Origin: Aurelia coerulea
Taxonomy: Eukaryota > Cnidaria > Scyphozoa > Semaeostomeae > Ulmaridae
Reading direction: 5' to 3'
Length of the DNA stretch: 64,000 nucleotides
Assembly: GCA_039566865.1 (NCBI GenBank)
Contig: CM076955.1
Coordinates: forward strand, 5,024,501 to 5,088,500
A program made the position numbers and the translations under genes. The notes under the pieces are model-generated. The model did not search any database, was not told where the DNA came from, and worked only from the letters and a program-made list of their open reading frames with translations. Of the stretch, positions 14,601 to 26,600 are shown piece by piece. Position 1 is the first letter of the stretch. Every line of letters begins with the position of its first letter.

Positions 14601-17600
14601 TATGTTCATATAGCATGGTGACCGAAGATCATTGTGACCGAGGAAAAATCACTGATCTGGTTACCAGCAATGTTTCTGGCGCTGAAATGTCAAGGGTTCA
14701 TGGGAAAGAGCTTTCATATCGATTGCCAATGAAGAGTGTGGACCAATTTCCAGGTAATTTCATCTTATTTCAGTTCAAGTAAATTCGACCTTATTGGTAA
14801 GATACAACTTACGCAAATGATGACGGTCTTATGAGCAAGAAACTTGCATTTTTCATGGCTAAAGTAAAGAGTGCCTATTTGGCTGTCAGCGCTGAATGGA
14901 GGACTCAGTTCCAGTCTAATCCAGTTCAGTTCAGTTCAGTTCAGTCCAGTCCAGTCCAGTCCAGTCCAGTCCAGTCCAGTCCAGTCCAGTCCAGTCCAGT
15001 CCAGTCCAGTCCAGTCCAGTCCAGTCCAGTCCAGTCCAGTCCAGTCCAGTCCAGTTATTTCATTTTAGATTCTACAGGGTGTCCCAAAAAATTGTGCCCT
15101 TTTTGCCTGAAGATTGCAATGAAGCGGCAAAAGATTCTCGCCACAATTTTGCATGATGTTGCTTTTCAGATTCTCAAATTTTCAAATTAAAGTTTACAAC
15201 CATCCCCGTAAAAATCTGTCAAGAAATGATGGAGCAATGACCTTCAGAAGACCAAATTTGCCTGATGACTGAAACCAGCGGTCGGCCATTTTGTCTTCCT
15301 ATTTGACAGTGATAAGTATCACGTGAGGTTTCACGTGAGGTAACAAATAATTTTGGTGAACTCAGAAATAGTGGAGCTCTCCGAGGATTGTCGGAATGTT
15401 CACAAGAGCTATGACATAGGAGGCTGCTGTTTCATTTTCAATCCATGAAGCTATTTATCGCTGCAAAATAGGAAGACAAAATGGCCGACCGCTGGTTTCA
15501 GTCATCCTGTAAATTTGGTCTCCTGAAGGTTATAGTGATAGCTCCATCATTTTTTAACGGATTTTCATGGGGATGGTAGCAAACTTTAATTGAACATCTG
15601 AAGAGCACCATCATGCAAAAGTTTGGCGAGAATCTTTTGCCGTTTTGTCGCAATCTTCAGACAAACGGGACACAATTTTTTGGGACACCCTGTATAAAAG
15701 ACGAAATCAAACGGCTGGGGCCTAAAATAATGCGTTAAATCTATATAGATGTAGCAATAAAACTGAAATCTGTCTCAGATAATTTATCACGTGACAATGT
15801 CCGGGAATAAAAACAACTGAAGTGTTTTGCGTGGGTAATTGTGCGTTATCGCTAACCTCATATGGCATCTAATGTGAGACAGATTTTACTTGGAGATCCT
15901 TAGATGTACTTTCATCAAACGCGCTAAAGGCATTGAGTCACGGGGGGGTTCTTCCATAGTAAAGGTACCTGGGGATTTGCCGCGAGCAAGGGTATACTTT
16001 TTTGCAATTTTGGCCTACAACGGTCTAGCCAAGGGTATCATTTTTGACAATATTGGTCTAGCGAACGGTCATGATATCATATTTGGTACAAATTTGACAA
16101 TATTGGTCCAGAAAATGGTCAAAATTGGTCTAGCCAAGGGTACCATTTTCGTAAAAATTAGTCTAGCCTACGGTACCATTTTGAATATGCTCGCGGCAGA
16201 CCCCTACCCAAAATTTGGCCAAGAACCCCCCCCCCCCCCCTCCCGTGCATTGAGTCATGATAAATAGACTTGCTTTGCCGTGTATCATGTGACCCATGTG
16301 AGAAAGATCAATTATCACTCTCAACAAACTAAAATAACCTGCTGTTGCACAATGCGCTTCACGTGATCAGTTTAATTTCACATGAACGTTAGCCAATCAG
16401 ATGCGCCATCCAGAACTACGAGTTAGAAAATTCTGATAGATAGGGTATACCTTGCCGTCTTATGCAGATTCAATTCCTTTAATGTTTTTGACTCACCAAG
16501 ATTTGGAACCTATGCATTTCCGAAATGTGCAACGGTAGGAGTATATAAAAGTAGCTAAAGTTTCTTTCAAGCCATTCAATTCAAAGAAATAGGCCATGGA
16601 ATTATATATCAACCTTTTCAAAGATTGGAACTGATGCTTTCACTTGATACCAGATGAGTAAAACGAACGGAAAGACCGCGTTTGAAAAATTACTGCTCCC
16701 TGAATATCAAAGCAATAATGTTGAAGCCTTTTATCGGTCAATCCTTCCATGGATATGGAAAATTTTCTACAAAAGGCTCCTTTCCGAAACCTGCAAAACC
16801 GATTGACAAATAACGATCGAAATCTCCTTAGTTGTCCTTATAATGATATTTAGATATATTAGGAAATTTTTATCCTTTTGGGAGGATGGAAACCCCCTGA
16901 ATAGGTTTCTCATACCAGAGAGAAGACTTTTCATTTCCAAAGAGGATATCACGTGCTAAAAATGTGTTCAAGTCATAGCTGTAAGGTAGACATATCAGGG
17001 AAATTTGGTCGTGATTTTAGCAGGTTTTCGAAGGGTTCTCGATTGAAAGCGACTTTCTTCAGAACAGTCCTTGCAAAATCTGAACGGAGTGACCGATTTC
17101 AGCCAGGAAAAATTCTAAAAATAATCGAACATGTTGGCTGTTCAATCATTGCGCTGATATTTAGGGAGTAGTAGCCTTTCAAACGGCATGCATGTTTTCT
17201 GAATCACGCTTTAGAGTAATTATTCATTTTTCTTAGCTCTGTTCACTGCCCTTGAGAATGAGAACAACACAGATGAACCCTGCAGTGCTCCCAGCATCGG
17301 CGTCGCCAGTTATGGCGTTTCCATGACAACTTTAGAAGAAGTTTTCCTCAAGCTTGATGACAGCAATGAAATTGGCAACGGTGGTACTGATAACGAGGCT
17401 ATTGATAGATCACTTGAAAACCTCGTTTTGAATGATGGGAAATACACAACTACAGAAAATGTCTATGTAAATGTACCAGAAATGGATTGTGGATCTCGTG
17501 GTGGTAGATTTGCATTGCTAATGTCACAGATGATAGCACTGATCCAGGTATACTCATGCAGTTCACTTATTGCTTCATTCTGAAGTGTAAGCATTACATA

Positions 17601-20600
17601 CCGGGTGAGCCAGAAAAGAGTTCCCACTTTCGAAAATTCGTAGCACCGCAAGTACTTCATGGACTTGAATGATTCAAATTCTAGTTAAAAGCCAAAAGAT
17701 CAAAGTATTTTTGTGATTATTGTCGTCTTCTTACGAGCACTGCAAATATAGGTAAATTGAACTTTACAAAAATTTCATGTTTGCAAAATGACTGAACAAC
17801 ACTTGATCAAATTGTCAGGACTCCTCACACCATACAACACACACGGGCGTTTCACCTCTCTCAGGAGTTATAAGACATAGATTCTCAAAAAGATACTAAA
17901 GATTTTCAATCCCATGGCAATAAATATGCAGACGATATCTCTCACCCATGAGAAACTGCTTTTTCTCTGTTGTTCTGAACGAGGAGTCCCTTATGATTTG
18001 ATCATGTATTTTAGGCCTTTTGCAGTCATTTTGCAACCACAAGTTTTTCTAAATTTGAATTTACCAATTTTTCCAATGCTTGTAACAAGTCGTTCAATCT
18101 TTTGGCTGTCAAGCAAATATTGATTCATTCCAATCCATCCATTACTCTTGATGCTATGAATTTTCTACAATGGGAACTTTTTTCTGGTTCACCCGGTATA
18201 CCGGGTGACCCAAACGAAACTTCATTACGTAGATCATAACTATCAAAAGCTATCGACAACTGCTTTGTATGACCGCTGTTTTCAGTCATCAGGCAAATTT
18301 ACTCTTCTGAAGGAAATAGCTCCATAATTTTTCAACGGATTTTTACGGGGATGCTAGCAAACTTTAATTGAATATCCGAAGAGCAACACCATTTAAAAAT
18401 TTGGCGAGAATCTGTTTGCATTTTGTTGCAATCTTCAGGCAAATGGGGCACAATTTTTTTTGGGACACCCTGTATGTAAATTCAACTTCATGATTTTATA
18501 GAGCATTCTAGGCCATTTGTCAGGTTTTTGGTAGCCTGCGTGCAAACTCTACTGATTTCTTTTCAATTGAAAAGAAATCAGTAGAGTCTGCACGCAGGCT
18601 AGTTTTTGTCCATTTTGCAGGTTTTCAGAGACTTAAGAAATATTTTTGTCGTTAAAGGGGCTGGGTCACGTAACCGTAAACAAACCTGTTATCTCTATAA
18701 TCTATATTGTTGCCCACATGTGGCCATTGTGTTCTGGGCAAATTTTGTTGGATAGGGTGAATCTACATTAAAGTTACTACCAAAAATCCACCAATATCTT
18801 TGCAATCTTACAATATATGGGTGCTTCGTTTGGCTCTCTCTGAAGTTCAAGAGTTCATCTTCAAAATAGCACTTTCATTTTGAGAAAAATAGTGGAGAAT
18901 CTGTGTGATATGGTACTCTCCTCCGCCGGTTTCTAGTTCCTTAGTCCATAGTTCTTGGTTCCGTAAGAAACCGGCGGAGGAGAGTAGTGATATGGCCTGT
19001 CAAAAAAACTGCAAAATCGTTGCTTCGAAAGAAGTTCGTTTACTTTACGTGACCCAGCCCCTTCAAGTTTAAATTCGTTGTTATGATTCATGCGTTCATT
19101 TTATTACAGATAAAGGCCCTTATCATACTTCGAAGTCCGATGGCAGTAATCTTTCAAATTGTCATTCCACCTATATTCACAATTGTTGGTTTAATTCTGA
19201 TGGGAAGGACCTCTTCAGTTACAGCCGCCAGTGTCGTTAAAAATCTCCCATTACCACCATCAGTGTACCTACAACAGAATGGAGTATCATTGAAGGGAAA
19301 CACAGAGGGCCTGTTTCAAAACAAGACTAATGTTGTTATTGGAGATATATTGAATGGGGCAACTGCGGAGAAATTGAAGTATGCATTGGTGAATTCTGTT
19401 GCAAATGCAAAGAGACCACATGATATTGGATTTGAAATCAATAAATATGATTCCGTAAATGGGCAGGTAAGCTATTTAGTTTGACTAACACTTTGGTAAC
19501 ACCGGGTGACCCAAAAAACTTCACGAGCTAGATCACGCCTAGCTTCCAAACAAAAAATATCATGAACGCAAACAAGGTATCAGCATGTAGCTGAAAGGCT
19601 TAGCTATCTTTTGAGATGGTGTTTAGTCAGTTTAAAGGACAAGTCCGGGGTTTCTACAATTAATGTCAAAAGCAACCTTACCAACTGCCAAGCATTGCTT
19701 GTACCTTTTTTCCGGGTTTTGATGTATTTTTTGTTGTAAATTCGTACGAAATTTTTCGTAAGTTAGACCCAATGTCGTCTCCATTTTGAAAACGCAATAA
19801 AATGGCTAGCCTCGGTTTGGAGGTTCGATTGTGACGTCGGAAATTACTTGAGAGTTCTGTAAGAAAACAGCCTCGTTCAGGTCGAGGGCGAAATGGGTGA
19901 AATTACGTCATGAATAATGACGTCATTTCGCTCATTTCACAGATTTAAATACACAATTTCGCAGAGAAAAGACAGAGATGGTTGGAAAAAAGTACTACAC
20001 ACCATTCACAACTTTGTGATCTTTCATTTTATAAACAATTATTCCAACCCCGGACTTGTCCTTTAAGCTATAACTACCTTGCGAAAAACGAGTTTCAAAA
20101 ACATAGTAATTCATTCATTTCTCAGAGTTTCCTGAAAAAATACAATTCATATTACAAATTACACTACTTAAAAAATTACTATACAATGCTACTGGAACTA
20201 TACCCCGAGGAGCAAAAGGAAGTGACCACCCCGAGGTATATTCCATTTAGATATAGAGATAAAAACTAGTCTGCTAAAAACACACAATCTTAGACTTCTT
20301 TCTTTCGATTTCTATCTTCTATCTTCATTTGACTTCTGAATCAAGTAAACAAAATCTGTGAGGCAGATCTTTAAATTCATCCTTCTTCTTTCGTCATAAA
20401 CTCATAACTTCTCTTGAAAACCACATTTTGCGTGCGCAAGGCGACAGTTTTCCCTAGTTGTTTCCGTTGTTTCAGGGCAACCTTTGTGGCTTTGTTTGTT
20501 TTGAATTTCTGGCTGCGAGAATTTCCTGTGTGTGCAATCGCCAATTGCTTTGAATTCCGGTGTCAATAAAAAGCAGCTTCACGAGGTAGATCACACTTCC

Positions 20601-23600
20601 TGAAAACAAAGTTATTGATGAGTATCGTCGAACCTTTGCAAACCTTTAAAATTGATTGTGTAGAATGCTGTTACCCCATTATTTCAAATGAGTTGTTCGA
20701 AGTGAACTTTATGTAATATGCCTTAAAGTTTGTTGACGGAGATAAATAGCCAACTCAAGAGTTGCATATGCAGGTTTAAAGGGTCTGTTTCATCCAGCAT
20801 GCCTTGCACGTGCCATCTCTTGGTTGGCCTTTGTTGCCGCCATTTTCATGGCCCATGAAAATGGCGAAAACAAAGGAAAACCAAGAGACGGCACGTGCAA
20901 GGAATGCTGGATGAAACAAACCCTTTAAATTCAGCCTATTGTATTTGATGATTTCGACACGTGCATGCATATCTTTTCACTAGCGGATCAATTGCGTGCG
21001 TTGGCGGTTTTTTGCCATACTTATAGATTGCCTCTACTTAGCTCCGTCAACTAACTCTAATCCCAGGCAGAGCATTTTTGAAATCATGAAAGAATAGATA
21101 TTCCGGGCGAGTAACAAAACTTGTGCCTTCAGAAAAATCATCAAAATTTGATCTTGGTACCAATGTTTAAATTTTCTTTTTTTGTGTGAGTGTCAAAGAC
21201 CAACTGAATTTAATAAGTTGTTGTGTAGCTGGCTCATTTCCTATCCTGGCCATCCCAGTGTAACGAATAACAGAGGGCCAGACACGGAGATTATTTTTAT
21301 TTTCTTATTTTTTTGTTATATGCTTTCAACAATTTACAAAAATGTTCCTAATTACAATACCTACAAACTACGATGCAATGCTGCAGATATGATGCCACAG
21401 GGAGCGAAATACATGTCTACCCTGCGGCCATTCAAGGGGAAATTAATTAAAAGCTACATAATACTACACCTAACTACTATTACAAAAAATAAATTTTCAA
21501 ATACAAGCAGAAAACGAAGGTACACTTGAGAACATGCCACATTCCCAATTCCCAGTAACTGCATAATTGGATCAGATTCCCAGGGGCCGGGGAAAATTTT
21601 ACAGTCAAATGCCCGGTGGCTGGGAATATTTTTGAGCAAATACCCAGGGATGTCTCGGGGGATGGTCAGGGAAGGAATTGAACGAAAGCTTATTTTGTTT
21701 TTCAGGTCTAGAAAAGATTTTATTTCGGGTCTAGACAAAATTCTATTTTCCATGAAAACTTTTTATTTCTTTTCTCGAAAATTTTCTTTCTTTTTCCTTT
21801 TGAATAGCACTCCTTGAGGGACCATTATGGAAACAAGGTCGTATTGACCTTTTAATGCTATCCCTGCCATCTTTAACCGTGGGGTGTTTTTAAATTAGAT
21901 TGTTAAATTAGATATGTGGTTTTTGCCTGTAATTATTTTAAATTTATAGATATTGTAATTAGATTTCTTTTCTTTTATGACTAGGTATATTTAGTTTGAT
22001 GGCAAGATTTTACATACATGCATACATAGGTAGAGAGATGACGAAGTTCCTAATTCACATGAAACCTTCTTTTTCAGGCCGACTACCAACTTCGTTACAA
22101 TGACAGCAGCATTTATTCCATACCCGTTGGCCTAAACACGATTAGTAACATAATGCTTCGTGTTGCTTTGCAAAAACAAGGGAAGCCATACAGCGGAAGA
22201 TTGAACCCGATATCAGCCAGCAGTAGGCCCTTTGAATCACTCAGCATCCCTTGGAGCTATGATTCTGATGTGTTTAACTCTGTTCTTCTCTTCAGCCTCA
22301 CATTTGCCATAATGCCCTTGGGATTTGCTATAATGGTCGTCAGATATAGAAAGGTATGGCGAGCTTCTATGATACCTACAGATTGTTTTATTATTATTGT
22401 TATAAAATTCTTTAAAGTTGGTTGTTAGAAATAGCTCCACTACAAGAACTAATAAAGACCAACTATTTACAATAACAAAATAAATTACAGTTCATGATAA
22501 ATAACCAAAGACCCTAAATACCCTATTTACAAATTTTGCAACGGCAATTCTCTCCAATCCATTTTTTATGCATGACTTAAAAGAACAGACGGAGGCTGCA
22601 ATTTTTGTATCATTATTAGGCAGGGAATTCCATAATATGCTACCACAAAAAGATAAACTATTATTGCCCTGTTTTGTTGTAGCTGTTTTAGTTTGAGGTA
22701 ACATCAACAGATTCTTTGATCCTAGATTGTAATTATTGTCCTTTTCATGGAACATATCCCACGAAAAAGAGATATCTATGATACGTATGCCTCAAAATCT
22801 GTTCGACGTCTTATTAAATATTGAAAAAAAGCGAGAAATTGAACAGGCTCCATGGTAAGATAATCCTGGCTCTAAGATCTTAAATTAATCTCAGGCACCG
22901 GAATTTTGCAAATCCGCTGAAGATTCACGGCATTGCACCCTTTTTAAAGATCCTGTTTGTGCGACAGCTGAAATCAGAGACCCATGAATGAAATTTTATG
23001 CATGAAAGCTGCAAAATCGAAGTGAAAGTAAGGTTGTCTAATGACACAACTCTGGTTGGTATCAGAACGATTCTTGTAACCGTGGTCAAACTTTACTTTA
23101 GGATGCAATTATCCAAAAACATTAGATTAAAACTCAACAAAATTTCTCAAAGCATACATCCGCTTGAATCAATGCTCGACAATAGTCCTTTACAAATCCT
23201 ATTTGGTTTGAACTGAAATAAACGAGAAACAAACAAAGGGTGGCCCCATGTTACATTCATTATAATTGCAACTCTGGTTTCAGTTTTAGTATAAACTTGA
23301 ACTCAAAAGCTTATAACTCTGTGAATACTCGGGGGATTTGCAAGATTCTCGTGTCTAAAATTAATTAAGGATCTTAAAAAAGTAGTGTCTTACCAGCATA
23401 GGGCTCAATTTTGTCAAATTTTAAAAAAGCTGGGTGTAAAATTCTATGACATTTTTCTTTGAATTAAATGGCTTGAAAGGAACTTATGGTATTTTGCTGT
23501 AAATCTGCCATGGAAATTTTTTGATATCTTGATTTTTTTCAAAATGGCGGCAATTTAGTCATTTTTGAAAAAAATAATGAAAAATTTTGAAAATATTTTA

Positions 23601-26600
23601 ATCATCGTTAATGCTAAACCAAAGGAGGAAAATCATTATAAATTTCAAGAAAACCATAGTTCTTGAAGGTTTACAATATGGTGGCAAGCAGAAATCTGTA
23701 TCTTTTATGGTTTAGGATTTAGAAATTTGATGACGTCATTGCTAAAAATTTAAGAAATGCCGCCATTTTGAAACTAATAAAGATATCAATAAATTTCCAC
23801 GGCAGATTTATAGCAAAGTTCCTTCCAAGCCACTTTATTCAAAGAAAACTGTAATAGCATTTTACACCGACCTTTTTAAAGATTTGAGCCCTATGCTTGT
23901 CTTACCATGGAGCCTGTTCTTTATATCGTTAGTTTTATCTTTAATCAAACGTCAAACAATTTTTTGGGACACCCTATATAACGTTTACGTAAAAGCGTGT
24001 CACGTTTACCTCATTAAATTTCTGCGGGAATCATACAGTTTTCATGGTTAAAGCTCTATTGCTATGCGCCGCAGCTCAATGCCCTTTCGACCGCCATTTT
24101 ATCGTGAATGTATTTTCGCTCCTCTGCAAGCAACCTGGCGAAAACACGCGAATGGCGGTCGAGAGAACATCGAGCTGCGGTATTGGCTGTATTAGGCTTG
24201 GAAAATGAAATTCAGTCAGACAGTAATTGCAAAATTAGGAAATGTCAAAGAAGAACACAAGTAAGTTGTCATTATACCGTGTGTCTAAAAAAAGAGTACC
24301 CCCTTTTGACTAGAGATAATAACTAAACAATAAGATTCCATTGCTCCCCGACTTCACAGCTAAATCTATCAATCTTAAACTTAGATGCACATACCTTGCA
24401 TTTAGAAATCGTCCACCAAACACCGGAGTTCCAGGTTCGCAAAGTCAAAATTTACAGTGCACCCAAAACCAGAGGTTTTTGAAAAAAGGCCTAATCATGA
24501 TTTGTATCGTGGACATTTCCCAAAGTACTTGTAGACTTTAAGTTTCCGTTTTTTTGCTTTTGAAAAGAATAAAAGATGCATGGACATGGCGCTGATTAAA
24601 TAAATATAGTAAAGATGTGGTAAGAATGATAAAGTCGTGCCACATCTCCAAAATAAGCGTGCATGTGCTCCATTTCTCTTCTTTAATACAAAACACTTGG
24701 GATTGAATGCAATGCAAGGACCGATTCCTCAAAAGAAAAGTCACTTGAAGAACAATTGAAGTAATTCAAGGTATAAATCTTTTCAAAATAAAAAAGTAGA
24801 GGTCAAAGTTGAAAATTCGTTTGCAAAATACCTGTTTGGTGTCAAATTATGGCTAGGCCATTTCTCAAAACCTCTGGTTTCAGGTGCACCCAAAATTTTG
24901 ACCTTGTGAACTCATATCTCCGGTGTTTGATGGTCGATTTCAAAATGCAAGGTATGTATATTTAGGTTGAAGACCAACAATGTAGCCATGAATTCAAAAA
25001 GTCCCGAAATTTTATCGTTTTGTTGCCTTGTTCAGTCAAAAAGGGGTACTTTTTTTGAGACACCCGGTATATTAATTGCAAACCGAGTTAACTACGTAGT
25101 CCAGTCACGATGAGAGTAGCTTAGGCCATTCAAATCATTCATTGTGTCTTCCATTGCTCATGATGCGACCAGGGCAACCACCCGTTGGTCTCTTTTCTAC
25201 GTTTTTACGTATATCTTATTTTCTGATTCCCCTTTAGGATGGAATTCGCCATCAGCTGCGTGTGTCGGGTGTCAGCCGTTGGGTTTATTGGCTTCATTTC
25301 TTCATAGCTGATTTGACGTTATATATCTTCCCTGTGCTGCTTATCCTCATTCTGATACCTGCCTTTGACGTCAAGGCATTGAACAATCCAAGTGCCCTTG
25401 GATCCTTGTTTTTGTTGCTGTTGTTGTACAATCCAACGTCACTGGTTTTCTCTTACTTGTACTCATTTGCTTTCACGAATTGGCATACGATGCAGAATGT
25501 TCTTGGCAGTGTCCAAATTATTGTGAGTATACTCTTTGCTCGGTTATTTTTATAGTGGATGAAGGAGAAAGTAATACCGGGCGTGTCGAATAACAATGGG
25601 GCTCAAATCTTTGCAAAAATTCAAAATAATTCGTGTAAAATTTATTTCCCCATTCTTTCAACTGATGTTATATGAGGGAACTTCATGCAATTTGCCATAA
25701 TCCCAGAGAGGGCATTTTTTTATGTCATCGTTATTTTCATAATTACAGCATTTATCAAATTCCTGCTACCGGGTGTCCCAAAAAAGTACTCCTGTTTCAA
25801 AAATCACCAAAAATTGATTATCAAACCTTTGATAAAATTTTCTTTTTGAATTGCTTTGTGAAAGACCCAAAAATATTCACAGATGATAAAATGTTTGCTT
25901 TTGATACAGCAAGGTAGGAAATTTACACATTGAAAACCCCTATTTTGAGCTATAATTTTTAAGCAAAATACTCAATCTTGCCTAAGAGTCAAAAATTTCA
26001 GATTTTTATCATCATTGAAGTCTCCAATGATAGTGCGCATTTATTTCTGTCATTTATGACCACACTAGAAGTTAGAAGTTTAGAATCATCATTGCTTTTC
26101 ATTTCAAGATGGCTGCACGCACGCTGCTTGAGAGGCGCTTGGACTCTTCTTAGCGTTTCGTAGCGTTCGTGAGTTACTGAGCGTACAAGTTGATTATTAG
26201 TAGTGATGAGTTTTTATTAAAATCAGTTCAGCTTCATAAATTATGGATAAGGATTATGTTACGATTGGGTTCCTGAAACAAATGCTCGAGGTGCAGGACA
26301 AGGCCTATCGTTCCTCTCTACAGATTATGCTCGAGGACGTGAAAGGAGAAATAAGATTGCTGAGGAAAGATTACGAAGAGATTAAAACATCCATTTCCTT
26401 TGTGAGTGGCAGGTTGGACACTTTTGATAACACGTTCAAGTCAACTGAGACCGAACTGATGAAACTTAGACAAGTGACCAAACAAATTGAAATGGATATT
26501 GGGGATGGTGTCGAAGACCTCGCTCGTAATATTGAATACTTGGAGAATCAGTCCAGGCGAAACAACGTCAAAATATTTGGGATCCCAGAAGATGATGATG

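Noticed and set aside
14348..14613. Extending ABCA exon 9 upstream along its open frame
   Set aside because: The upstream part is dispersed family S sequence, has no ABCA similarity, and a proper acceptor with the right phase lies at 14611-14613.
14831..15190. Open frame with PVQSS repeats
   Set aside because: It is the (CCAGT)n microsatellite; 5-base units read in any frame stay open.
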